From contig NZ_RAPV01000001.1 of the NCBI RefSeq assembly GCF_003610295.1, forward strand, positions 4,402,001 through 4,466,000: 64,000 nt of DNA, read 5' to 3'. The DNA comes from Paraburkholderia sp. BL23I1N1 (GTDB taxonomy: Bacteria > Pseudomonadota > Gammaproteobacteria > Burkholderiales > Burkholderiaceae). The notes below the pieces were generated by a model. That model saw only the letters and a list, made by a program, of their open reading frames with translations. It had not been told where the DNA came from and did no database searches. The translations under genes and the position numbers were made by a program. Positions 40,224-48,400 of the stretch are shown piece by piece (within the stretch, counting starts at the first letter, position 1; each line of letters starts with the position of its first letter).

Positions 40224-40970
40224 ATGTCGGCTAAGCGAGTCGCCTTTGTCACCGGCGGAATGGGCGGGCTCGGCGCCGCCATCAGTCGGCGCTTGCATGA
40301 TGCCGGCATGGTCGTTGCCATGTCGCATTCCGAGCGCAACGATCACGTCGCCACCTGGCTCATACATGAACGCGACGCCGGACGCCGCTTTCAGGCATAC
40401 GAGGCGGACGTGACCGAATTCGACTCATGCGCGCATTGTGCCGAACGTGTGCTCAACGAGTTTGGCACGATCGATGTTCTTATCAACAATGCAGGTATCA
40501 CGCGCGATTCGACCTTCGCCAAGATGAACAAGGACGATTGGGATGCAGTGCTGCGCACCGATCTCGATTCACTGTTCAATATGACCAAGCCATTGCTAAA
40601 GGGAATGGTCGAGCAACGGTTCGGACGTATCGTCAATATCGGTTCGGTGAACGGCGCTCGCGGCGCATTCGGTCAGACTAATTACGCGGCGGCCAAGGCC
40701 GGCATTCACGGCTTCACGATGTCGCTTGCGCTAGAGGTCGCGAAACATGGCGTGACGGTCAACACGGTATCGCCTGGTTATCTGGCGACTGCGATGACCG
40801 CCGCGATTCCCACGGACGTCATGGATACAAAAATATTGCCGCAAATTCCAGTTGGCCGACTCGGTCAGCCCGATGAGATCGCGGCGCTCGTGGCGTTTCT
40901 CTGTTCGGACGACGCGGGTTTCGTCACGGGCGCAGATTTCGCGATCAACGGCGGCATGCATATGCGATGA
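40224..40970 (+). CDS. phaB: acetoacetyl-CoA reductase (SDR family)
   Basis: The start at 40224 follows AAGGAGAACACC. The 248-residue short-chain dehydrogenase has the cofactor motif FVTGGMGGLGAAIS, NNAGITRD, the catalytic Ser in GRIVNIGSVNG and the YAAAK Tyr-Lys pair, and the C-terminal SPGYLATAM...GFVTGADFAINGGMHM typical for PhaB. It reduces acetoacetyl-CoA to 3-hydroxybutyryl-CoA using NADPH for PHA synthesis. The matching PHA synthase is at 57730-59520, also behind an FNR-type promoter. Confidence 0.92.
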   Translation: MSAKRVAFVTGGMGGLGAAISRRLHDAGMVVAMSHSERNDHVATWLIHERDAGRRFQAYEADVTEFDSCAHCAERVLNEFGTIDVLINNAGITRDSTFAKMNKDDWDAVLRTDLDSLFNMTKPLLKGMVEQRFGRIVNIGSVNGARGAFGQTNYAAAKAGIHGFTMSLALEVAKHGVTVNTVSPGYLATAMTAAIPTDVMDTKILPQIPVGRLGQPDEIAALVAFLCSDDAGFVTGADFAINGGMHMR

Positions 40971-41082
40971 CTGTGGAAGTCCGCACGATGGTGCGCTTGG
41001 AAGACACGGATCGGCGGATGCGGCGTTCACTCTCCCAAAGTCTGTCATTCAGCACGCTCGTTTCGATTAACGGAGGCAGTAC

Positions 41083-42123
41083 ATGAAAGCGCTTGTGTAT
41101 CACGGTCCCGGCAAGAAATCACTCGACGAACGGCCCATTCCGCAGCTCGTTGCGCCTACCGATGCCATTGTCAAGGTAACACGCACGACGATTTGCGGCA
41201 CCGATCTGCATATTCTGAAAGGCGATGTGCCGACCTGCGAGCCGGGGCGCGTACTCGGCCATGAGGGGGTCGGGATCGTGCAGCAGGTCGGTTCGGCTGT
41301 GTCGTCGTTCAAGCCGGGCGACCGGGTGTTGATCTCGTGCATTTCGTCTTGTGGAAAATGCGATTATTGCCGGCGGGGCATGTATTCACACTGCACCACC
41401 GGCGGCTGGATTCTCGGTAACAAGATCGATGGCACTCAGGCCGAATATGTGCGTATTCCGCACGCCGACACCAGCCTGTACCCGATTCCCGCCGGTGCCG
41501 ACGAAGAGGCGCTGGTGATGCTGTCGGATATCCTTCCGACCGGTTTCGAGTGTGGTGTTCTGAACGGCAAGGTGCAGCCCGGCAGCACGGTGGCGATCGT
41601 CGGGGCGGGACCGATCGGTCTTGCAGCGTTGCTGACCGCCCAGTTCTATTCGCCCGCACAGATTGTGATGATCGATCGCGATCCGAACCGTCTTGAAGTC
41701 GCGCGCCGCTTCGGCGCGACTGCATGTATCGACATTGACCACGCCGATCCGGTTTTCGAAGTGATGAAGCTGACCGAGCAGAAGGGCGTCGATTGTGCGA
41801 TCGAGGCGGTTGGCATACCCGCAACGTTCGAGTTGTGCGAGGCGCTAGTCGCGCCCGGTGGCGTGATCGCGAATGTCGGTGTGCACGGCGTCAAGGCCGA
41901 TCTGCATCTCGAAACGCTGTGGGATCGCAACATTGCGATTACGACGCGTCTCGTCGATACCGTCAGCACGCCGATGCTGCTCAAGACCGTTCGCGCCGGC
42001 CGTATCGATCCGGCGAAACTCATTACACACCGCTTCCAGCTCGAGGATGTCGCCAGTGCTTACGACACGTTCAGCCGTGCGGCCGAGACGCATGCACTGA
42101 AGGTCATCATTGAGGTCGCCTAG
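41083..42123 (+). CDS. zinc-dependent alcohol dehydrogenase
   Basis: This 346-residue medium-chain dehydrogenase has catalytic zinc ligands in ICGTDLH and GHEGVG, structural zinc Cys residues in SSCGKCDYCRRGMYSHC, and the NAD fold AIVGAGPIGLAALLTAQF. A good GGAGG ribosome site precedes it. It lies 112 bp after phaB and is probably co-transcribed from the FNR promoter. It may reoxidise NADH at low oxygen by reducing aldehydes or ketones, but substrate is not known. Confidence 0.92.
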   Translation: MKALVYHGPGKKSLDERPIPQLVAPTDAIVKVTRTTICGTDLHILKGDVPTCEPGRVLGHEGVGIVQQVGSAVSSFKPGDRVLISCISSCGKCDYCRRGMYSHCTTGGWILGNKIDGTQAEYVRIPHADTSLYPIPAGADEEALVMLSDILPTGFECGVLNGKVQPGSTVAIVGAGPIGLAALLTAQFYSPAQIVMIDRDPNRLEVARRFGATACIDIDHADPVFEVMKLTEQKGVDCAIEAVGIPATFELCEALVAPGGVIANVGVHGVKADLHLETLWDRNIAITTRLVDTVSTPMLLKTVRAGRIDPAKLITHRFQLEDVASAYDTFSRAAETHALKVIIEVA

Positions 42124-42217
42124 GCCGCGTCGCTTCGGCGCCGCGTCACGCCGGCGGCTGCACGCAGAGGCGCGGCCGTATTGTTGGAAGCCTTTGCAAC
42201 CCATCAAGGAGCAGGCA

Positions 42218-42868
42218 ATGAAGTCGGACACGGAATTGAAACGGCAGGTCGAGGACGAACTCGTCTGGGATCCGGCAGTGGACATCACGGATATCGGCGT
42301 TGAAGTGCGCGACCGTGTGGTGACGCTGTCCGGGCACCCAACCAGCTACGCCGAGAAACTCGCGGCGGAAAAGGCTGCGCAACGAGTGGCCGGCGTGAAA
42401 GCGGTCGTGGTGGAGATGGACATCCGCTTGCAGCATAAGGACGTACGGACCGATGAGGACATCGCCAACGCAGTTCGTACCATCTTGCGCTGGACCGTCG
42501 GTCTGTATGAAGACGTTGTCAAGGTTCAGGTGGAGAAGGGCTGGGTGACTTTGAGCGGCGAGGCGGATTGTGCCTATCACAGCCATGTCGCCACGCGGAC
42601 CGTTTCGCACATGCGCGGTGTGACGGGCGTGTCGAACATGATGCGTATCGGCGGTGACGCTGCCGCGCAGGATATCGGCAAGCAGATTAGCGAGGCGCTG
42701 CAGCGCCATGCCGAACGCGAAGCGAAACACATTGCTATCAAGGTACATGAAGGCACGGTAACGCTGACGGGTAAGGTCGATTCCCTCGCCGAGCGATCGG
42801 CCGTGCGCGGGGCGGCATGGTCGGCGCCGGGCGTGCATGCGGTCGTCGACGATCTGACGGTTGGCTAA
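42218..42868 (+). CDS. triple BON-domain protein
   Basis: The start at 42218 follows AAGGAG. The 216-residue protein is built of three BON domains (about 3-68, 78-145, 148-215), each with the pattern V..G.VTL.G.V......A...A..V.GV, for example VRDRVVTLSGHP and VHEGTVTLTGKVDS. No signal peptide is visible, so it is probably cytoplasmic, unlike OsmY. BON domains are thought to bind phospholipids or stabilise envelopes. Paired CBS-BON proteins occur at 43410 and 62056. Confidence 0.88.
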   Translation: MKSDTELKRQVEDELVWDPAVDITDIGVEVRDRVVTLSGHPTSYAEKLAAEKAAQRVAGVKAVVVEMDIRLQHKDVRTDEDIANAVRTILRWTVGLYEDVVKVQVEKGWVTLSGEADCAYHSHVATRTVSHMRGVTGVSNMMRIGGDAAAQDIGKQISEALQRHAEREAKHIAIKVHEGTVTLTGKVDSLAERSAVRGAAWSAPGVHAVVDDLTVG

Positions 42869-42940
42869 CTTGCCGCGCGGGGCCAGGCGCGTCGTTAGCG
42901 CGGCTTGGGCTTCGCGCGGCCGAGCAATCAGGAGTGACTC

Positions 42941-43177
42941 ATGGCACTTTCGGGTAACGTCTGCGACAGCGATTGGTCGGTGTCGGCGGTCACGCATCGG
43001 GCAGATGGCGGCTTCGCCTGCGTGATCCAGCTTAGCCACAATACGCCGGAGGGCGTCTTCAAACACGAGTTCACGCACAGCAATATTTTCCCGACCGAGC
43101 GTGACGCGGTGCTCGCCGGGTTGCGCGAAGGCATGGTCTGGGTGCAACTGAAGATGTCGAAGACGCTATCGGTTTAG
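42941..43177 (+). CDS. small hypothetical protein
   Basis: The 78-residue frame has a good CAGGAGTGACTC ribosome site. It contains a compact beta-rich-looking sequence (DWSVSAVTHRADGGFACVIQLSH; HEFTHSNIFPTERDAVLAGLREGMVWVQLKM) without membrane segments. Similar short proteins recur beside USP and BON genes in Burkholderia-type genomes as far as I recall, but no function is known. It lies between the BON and CBS genes on the same strand. Confidence 0.75.
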   Translation: MALSGNVCDSDWSVSAVTHRADGGFACVIQLSHNTPEGVFKHEFTHSNIFPTERDAVLAGLREGMVWVQLKMSKTLSV

Positions 43178-43409
43178 CCGCGTGAATGATCCATGTCAAA
43201 TGGCAGGACCGCTTCCGCGCATAACCTGAATACACACGAAGCCAGATTGCCTGTCGCGTAACTTGCGCCTGGTGCCCACGGATGTGCGGTGCGTATGGTG
43301 TCGATGCGTATGCGCAGTATGGCAGGCGACTGCAGTACTAGCTGGTGCTGCGTAACGACGATCTGGCCTCGTAGGGAAACCGGGAATGAGACAGTTCAGG
43401 AGACTTGCC

Positions 43410-44099
43410 ATGCGTGCATCCGATGTAATGACCAGCAACGTGATATCCGTCATGCCCGACATGAACGTGCGCGAAGTTGCGAAGATTTTTATCGATAAAG
43501 GAATCAGCGGCGCACCCGTTATGGATGCGGAAGGGCACGTCGTAGGCATGATCAGCGAAGGCGATCTGCTGCGCCGGGTAGAACTCGGCACCGACGCACA
43601 TCAGCGGTCGTCGTGGCTTGAGTTTTTTTCGTCGACTGATGACGCCAGGGACTACATTAGGACACATGCGCCGAAAGTTAGAGACGTGATGACTGTCAAA
43701 GTCGTTTCTGTGAGCGAGGACACGCCTCTGGGCGAAGTGGCCGGCATTCTGGAAAAGCGGCATATCAAGCGGGTTCCCGTGACCAAGGCGGGTCAGCTTG
43801 TCGGTATCGTGAGCCGTGCCAATCTTGTTCAGGCATTGGCCAGCATTCCCGAAGAGCCGGTGGCGGACGAGGTCCTCTCGGATGCGGATATCCGTGCGAC
43901 GCTGATGGGCGAACTGGCCGGCCACAAATGGGCCTTCGCCGGACGCAATATTGTCGTGAACGACGGCGTTGTGCACCTGTGGGGCATCTATCACTCGATG
44001 GAGGCAGTCGAGGCCGTTCGCGTTGCGGCAGAAAGCATTCCCGGAGTGAAGCGGGTGGAAGACCATACGGAACCTTATCCGGTGATGCCGGGAATATAA
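43410..44099 (+). CDS. CBS-pair protein with C-terminal BON domain
   Basis: The start at 43410 (MRASDVMTSNVISV) follows CAGGAGA; the frame from 43386 is less likely. The 229-residue protein has two CBS domains (about 8-60 and 95-145; GISGAPVMDAEGHVVGMISEGDLL and HIKRVPVTKAGQLVGIVSRANLV) and a BON domain after residue 160. CBS pairs sense adenine nucleotides, and a two-CBS protein (Rv2626c) is among the strongest DosR targets. It is a paralogue of the protein at 62056-62757. A degenerate FNR-like site at 43186 is too weak to assign. Confidence 0.9.
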   Translation: MRASDVMTSNVISVMPDMNVREVAKIFIDKGISGAPVMDAEGHVVGMISEGDLLRRVELGTDAHQRSSWLEFFSSTDDARDYIRTHAPKVRDVMTVKVVSVSEDTPLGEVAGILEKRHIKRVPVTKAGQLVGIVSRANLVQALASIPEEPVADEVLSDADIRATLMGELAGHKWAFAGRNIVVNDGVVHLWGIYHSMEAVEAVRVAAESIPGVKRVEDHTEPYPVMPGI

Positions 44100-44101
44100 A
44101 A

Positions 44102-44272
44102 GGTCTGGCACGAAGCGCCGCCGAAGCGCTCGACGTCGCTGCGCTCGCTCAGGGGCGGCTTCATCCCGTCTATATTGTCAATCCCTGGTGCGTTTCTCCG
44201 TACGCCGGTTACTACGACCCTGATGCGTTCTGCAACGAGAGACCTGACTATGCCGACTCGCATCGAGGTTAA
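44102..44272 (+). pseudogene. universal stress protein fragment
   Basis: The frame encodes SAAEALDVAALAQGRLHPVYIVNPWCVSPYAGYYDPDAF, which matches residues about 15-52 of the intact USP at 44976 (ALEFAELTQARLHAVYVVHPWCMSRYAGYFDPDEL; segments given as landmarks). The N-terminal strand and the nucleotide-binding C-terminal half are missing. It is probably the remnant left by recombination between tandem USP copies around the LemA gene. Confidence 0.8.
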
Positions 44273-44275
44273 GAC

Positions 44276-44890
44276 ATGAGGAAAGCCATCGCATGGGCTG
44301 TCATGTCGTTCGTGGCCGTCGCTTTGCTAGGTGGCTGCCTGCCTCGCTTTGTTCCGGCGGACGATGTCGAGGTAAGCGCCGCTCTGAAGGAGGTCCTTCA
44401 GCAGTACCAGAAGCGTGCCGAGCTCGCCAGGGAACTGATCACGCTCGTACAACCCGTGGCGAATCGAAACGATGCATTGGTCGCGGCAGTGATGGACGCG
44501 CAAGCCGACCTGGACTGCATCCGGACAGCGCCGGAAACAATGGTTGATCGGGTTGCATTCGAGCGGTTTGAGATCTCACAACGACAATTGGGCGACGCGC
44601 TATCACGTCTTCTGGTCGAGTCCGGCAATGACAGGCGCTTTCACAAAGCCCCCCGCTTCAGGTCGCTGGCGAGGCAACTTGGGGGCGTCGACAGGCAGAT
44701 CGACGTCGCACGACAGGCGTACGACGAGGCGGTCGACCGATATAACGCCAGCCTGAATGTCTTCCCGCGTGACGTTGAGGCGCGCATCCTGGCTGTGCAC
44801 GAGCGGCCTGAATTCGGTCTTGCTGAGGGGACGACGACGCGGCAGCCTCGCACCGATTTCGGCTCGTTGCGCGGCTCGATGCGAGTGTGA
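44276..44890 (+). CDS. LemA-family lipoprotein
   Basis: The 204-residue protein begins with a signal sequence ending in a lipobox LLGGC (Cys at about 21), indicating lipid anchoring. The remainder is helical and follows the LemA pattern: LQQYQKRAELARELITLVQPVA, a middle helix with QRQLGDALSRLLVES, then RQLGGVDRQIDVARQAYDEAVDRYNASLNVFP, the hallmark YN..VNxFP stretch. LemA proteins are envelope-associated and of unknown function. It lies between a USP fragment and an intact USP. Confidence 0.82.
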   Translation: MRKAIAWAVMSFVAVALLGGCLPRFVPADDVEVSAALKEVLQQYQKRAELARELITLVQPVANRNDALVAAVMDAQADLDCIRTAPETMVDRVAFERFEISQRQLGDALSRLLVESGNDRRFHKAPRFRSLARQLGGVDRQIDVARQAYDEAVDRYNASLNVFPRDVEARILAVHERPEFGLAEGTTTRQPRTDFGSLRGSMRV

Positions 44891-44975
44891 AAGGCGCCGC
44901 TCCGATTACCTGCGCCACGGCAAGCAGCATCGAGCCGTCGAGAGGGCTTCCTGCAACGTCTATGAGGACCAGGTC

Positions 44976-45452
44976 ATGTATCAGAAAATTGTCGTGGCTC
45001 TGGATGGTAGCGACTCATCCAGATGGGCGCTGTACGAAGCGCTCGAATTTGCTGAGCTCACGCAAGCGCGGCTTCACGCGGTTTATGTCGTCCATCCGTG
45101 GTGCATGTCCCGGTACGCGGGCTATTTCGATCCGGACGAGCTTCGTAAAGTGCTACGTGAAGACGGCCGCATTGCTCTCGAGGAGGCGCGCCGCGCTATG
45201 GCTGAGCGTGGCGTGCCCGGCGACACCGAGATCGAGGAGACCAGGGATGCAGCGGACGATATTCCTCACTGCCTCGCGCGTTGCGTGCAACGCCAGGGCG
45301 CCGGCCTGATGGTGATGGGCACACAAGGCCGGCGTGGAATAGCGCGATCGTTGCTGGGCAGCGTTGCGGAAGCGTTCTTGCGGCGTGCAGAAGTTCCGCT
45401 GCTTCTGGTCAGGTGCCCACAGGATCTGGACGAGATACCTTCGGGCCTGTAA
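44976..45452 (+). CDS. universal stress protein, single domain
   Basis: The start at 44976 follows TGAGGACC. The 158-residue protein has YQKIVVALDGSDSSRWALYEAL and GTQGRRGIARSLLGSVAEAFLRRA, the nucleotide-binding signature with Gln in place of the usual His. It differs from the other USPs in an insertion HPWCMSRYAGYFDPDELRKVL, shared only with the fragment at 44102-44272, so these two are a separate subgroup. Confidence 0.92.
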   Translation: MYQKIVVALDGSDSSRWALYEALEFAELTQARLHAVYVVHPWCMSRYAGYFDPDELRKVLREDGRIALEEARRAMAERGVPGDTEIEETRDAADDIPHCLARCVQRQGAGLMVMGTQGRRGIARSLLGSVAEAFLRRAEVPLLLVRCPQDLDEIPSGL

Positions 45453-45524
45453 GCCGCCGTCACCGCACCATCACTGCCCCTGGCGTTCGGTTGCCGACGC
45501 GCGCGATGGTGACATTCGCAGAAA

Positions 45525-46058
45525 CTAGGCGGCGCGCAGTGGTCCCGTTGGCGCTGGACTGTGTTCGGTCTTCGCAGAGGAAAACGCGCCGTCTACCGTA
45601 GAGAGCACTGGCAAAGTAGCCTGCAAGGCCTGAGCAATGGAGACCGAAAGCCGATATCGGTTGAGATCGCTGGGTTTGCCGGTGACATCGAAAGTGCTGT
45701 AGCCCATCCTGGTGCTGCCATCGTCCGAATAGTCGCCCGTGTCTGCGATTAGAAGACTGACGATGGGCTTACCCGCCTTCCCGCCATCCTCTGGCAGGCA
45801 CAGGTGAATCCGTGCGAAGAGATCGGGACATTCGCCGGATCGGTCCAGCACCTGTTCATAAACGGGGAAAAGCGTGAGACCGTGAAGCGTGACGGTAAAG
45901 CCGTGCTTGTCGCTCAATGCCTTGTACTCGATGCCTTTAAGTGCAAATCTCGGGTCCTCGTTCGGAGCCTCGAGCGCACGCGCAAGGGCCCGCACGGCGG
46001 CGTCGAGCGTCGCTGCGCGGGCCAGCAGATATACAACTTCTTCGTTGCGGTGGGACAT
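45525..46058 (-). CDS. hypothetical protein behind an FNR-type box
   Basis: The 177-residue frame has a good AGAAGGAGTTCGCC ribosome site. The N-terminal 35 residues are helical and Ala/Glu-rich, the middle contains YKALSDKHGFTVTLHGLTLFPVYEQVL, and the last 30 residues are Pro/Ser/Ala-rich. No signal peptide or membrane segment is evident. No family is recognised. A perfect FNR box lies about 180 bp upstream. It is convergent with the USP at 44976. Confidence 0.7.
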   Translation of the reverse strand: MSHRNEEVVYLLARAATLDAAVRALARALEAPNEDPRFALKGIEYKALSDKHGFTVTLHGLTLFPVYEQVLDRSGECPDLFARIHLCLPEDGGKAGKPIVSLLIADTGDYSDDGSTRMGYSTFDVTGKPSDLNRYRLSVSIAQALQATLPVLSTVDGAFSSAKTEHSPAPTGPLRAA

Positions 46059-46207
46059 GGCGAACTCCTTCTGGAATCGGTGAACACATTAGCGAAACAG
46101 AACCACGAGGTCGGCCAGGATCGGTACGGCCGTGCGTCGAAAGAGGTGAAGAAAGCCATGCAGCGCGCAAGCCTCATGACACGCGCATTTTTGCGTCGGC
46201 TGATCCC

Positions 46208-46248
46208 ACCTTAGACCAGCGCGCAATGGGCGGATTGATACAAATCAA
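46208..46248 (-). promoter_or_regulatory. FNR box, probable promoter toward the gene at 45525-46058
   Basis: A perfect box TTGAT ACAA ATCAA (46235-46248) with a weak -10 TAAGGT on the minus strand (46208-46213), 31 bp away. A 16-nt hairpin TGCCCCTGTAGGGGCA follows at 46261-46276. Apart from this site, the hairpin and the box at 46467, the 552-bp gap 46059-46610 shows nothing recognised. Confidence 0.55.
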
Positions 46249-46466
46249 CGGAGGAGCTTCTGCCCCTGTAGGGGCAATGCCAGGCCAGATAGGTAGGGGT
46301 AGGCCAGCATCTGAGCGCCGCTGCGGCCCTCGCACGCGAGCGGGCAGCCACCACTTCTTCACGCAAGGATGAAAGCATCGTGTATCGCTGGGCGTTCTGC
46401 TTTCGGGCCGATGCCAGTTCGAAAATTTCAGGGGATCCCGAGGGGGAATGATTCCTATGACCCTAA

Positions 46467-46510
46467 TTGACCTAAATCAACGGTGTGGCCTCGTTTTCGG
46501 ACACGATAGT
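46467..46510 (+). promoter_or_regulatory. FNR-type box upstream of the ABC exporter operon
   Basis: TTGAC CTAA ATCAA (46467-46480), one mismatch. The best -10, GATAGT (46505-46510), is 34 bp away, slightly longer than at the other sites. The leader would be about 95 nt. Confidence 0.55.
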
Positions 46511-46610
46511 TACTCATGTACGTAACGCAAAACGCCGCCCCATGGCTCGACGAAGCGGGCGCCGGATCAGAGGTCTTATTCAGCGCGGGCAGCGGCTACG
46601 GGTTCCCAGA

Positions 46611-47318
46611 ATGATTGACCAAGCGAAACACGAAGCCATCGTAGCGGCCGGCCTGACCAAATGGTTCGGAGACGGTAGCACGAGAATGACGGCCGTCAAC
46701 AGCGTGGATTTCGTTGCGCACTTCGGCGAAATGTTATTCATCGTCGGGCCGTCCGGCAGTGGCAAGACCACCTTGCTCAGCATGATCTCCGGCATCCTGC
46801 GACCCAATGCAGGCACGGTGAGAGTCAACGGCGACGACCTCTGGACATTGGACGACGACCGCCTGGCGGACTTTCGTCTGAATAGTATCGGCTTTGTCTT
46901 CCAGGACTACCATCTGTTTCCTCGACTCACCAGCGCCGAGAACGTCGCGATTCCGCTGATCCTGAAACATCAGGACTGGAAAGAATCCATCACGGCTGCG
47001 ATGAAATGCCTTGAGGTCGTCGGACTGAAAAACCGCAGCGAGATATTGCCAGTCAAGCTCTCGGGGGGCGAACAGCAGCGTGTGGCGATCGCGCGTGCGA
47101 TCGTGAGCGGTCCACAGATCCTGATTCTCGACGAGCCTACCGCTTCGCTCGACGGCGACACGGGAAGGATGATCATTGCCTTCGTCAAGGAGAAGATCCT
47201 CAATCAGAATCGTTGCATCGTCATCGTGACGCACGATGCACGCATCAACGAATACGCCGACCGGATCATCCATATGGAAGACGGGCGCATCACCGGTCTC
47301 GACAAGGGCACGGAATGA
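46611..47318 (+). CDS. ABC exporter ATPase (MacB/LolD type)
   Basis: The start at 46611 gives 235 residues beginning just before the ATPase domain; the longer frame from 46485 crosses the promoter region. Walker A is VGPSGSGKTTLL, the Q-loop lies in GFVFQDYHLFPRL, the signature is LSGGEQQRVAIARAI and Walker B ILILDEPTASLD. It overlaps the adaptor gene by ATGA. With the three following genes it should form a tripartite exporter across both membranes. The substrate is unknown. Confidence 0.92.
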   Translation: MIDQAKHEAIVAAGLTKWFGDGSTRMTAVNSVDFVAHFGEMLFIVGPSGSGKTTLLSMISGILRPNAGTVRVNGDDLWTLDDDRLADFRLNSIGFVFQDYHLFPRLTSAENVAIPLILKHQDWKESITAAMKCLEVVGLKNRSEILPVKLSGGEQQRVAIARAIVSGPQILILDEPTASLDGDTGRMIIAFVKEKILNQNRCIVIVTHDARINEYADRIIHMEDGRITGLDKGTE

Positions 47319-48400
47319 GAACCAGGATTATTTTTGCCCTTTCGATCCTCGGCATCCTGGCGGGACTGGCAGGCGCCTTTGTCTTCGGCATGCAGCGCAA
47401 GGCTGAACCGCCCGTTTTTACGCCGGTGAGCAACCCGTATGCGTCGGCAATCTACGCGGACGGCATTGTCGAAAGCGAACAGGTAGGCGGCCAGAACGTC
47501 AATATTTATCCGGAAGTGTCGGGCCCGATCACGCAGGTACTGGTGCACGAGGGCCAGCAGGTCACGGCGGGAACGCCGTTACTCAAGATCGACGATTCCG
47601 TGCAGATTTCCACTACCGAGCAACTGCACGCGCAGTCCGAGGCGGCGTGGGTTGCCTTGCAGGAACTCCAGGCACAGCCGCGCAAGGAAACTTTGGCGGT
47701 GACGAGGGCGCAGGTCGATCAGGCGCAGTCGAACCTCAAAGCCGCCCGCGATCAGTATGACAAGCGCCTTGCGTCTTACCAGATCGACAACCGGTCGATC
47801 AGCAAGGACGTGGTGGATACCGCGCAAGACGCGGTCGCCCAGGCGCAGGCCACGTTGGAGGTCGCGCAGCGGCAGTACGAACTGACGAGGGCGGGGGCGT
47901 GGAGTTACGACATCAGCAATGCACAAAAGCAGTATGAGGCGCTCACCCAGTCCTACAAGGCCGCTAGCGCGTTGCTGCAAAAATATACCGTCAGGGCGCA
48001 AGCCGCTGGGATCGTGTTGGCGCTCAACGGCACGCCCGGCAGCTATGTGTCGTCGCAGGGTGTGTACGACGCCTACACGCAGGGATTCGATCCACTGATC
48101 GTCATGGGCGCGTCGCAGGACTATCTGTCGGTGCGTTGTTACATCGACGAGATTCTCGTCTCGCGGCTGCCGGCTCCTGGGCACATCCAGGCGCAACTTT
48201 CGGTGCGCGGCACCGACGTCAAGGTGCCGCTGGAGTTCGTGCGTGTGCAGCCCTATGTTTCGCCAAAGATCGAGCTATCCAATCAACGCCAGGAAAAAGT
48301 CGATCTGCGCGTGTTGCCGGTGATTTTCCGCTTCAGGAAACAAGATCTTCCAATGGTTTATCCGGGCCTGCTGGTCGATGTCTTTATCGGGCCCAAGTAA
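47315..48400 (+). CDS. membrane fusion (periplasmic adaptor) protein
   Basis: The 361-residue protein starts within the ATPase stop codon. It has one N-terminal membrane anchor (about 5-25), a first lipoyl half (VNIYPEVSGPITQVLVHEGQQVTAGTPLLKID), a coiled-coil hairpin (about 105-215) and a second lipoyl half (YTVRAQAAGIVLALNGTPGSYV). This is a HlyD/DevB-like adaptor bridging the inner-membrane ABC pump and the outer-membrane factor. It overlaps the next gene by one base (TAATG). Confidence 0.92.
   Translation: MRTRIIFALSILGILAGLAGAFVFGMQRKAEPPVFTPVSNPYASAIYADGIVESEQVGGQNVNIYPEVSGPITQVLVHEGQQVTAGTPLLKIDDSVQISTTEQLHAQSEAAWVALQELQAQPRKETLAVTRAQVDQAQSNLKAARDQYDKRLASYQIDNRSISKDVVDTAQDAVAQAQATLEVAQRQYELTRAGAWSYDISNAQKQYEALTQSYKAASALLQKYTVRAQAAGIVLALNGTPGSYVSSQGVYDAYTQGFDPLIVMGASQDYLSVRCYIDEILVSRLPAPGHIQAQLSVRGTDVKVPLEFVRVQPYVSPKIELSNQRQEKVDLRVLPVIFRFRKQDLPMVYPGLLVDVFIGPK

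Noticed and set aside
43186..43199. FNR-like site ATGATCCATGTCAA before the CBS-BON gene
   Set aside because: Two mismatches including the first half-site and only a partly matching -10 (CATAAC); too weak to list as a promoter.
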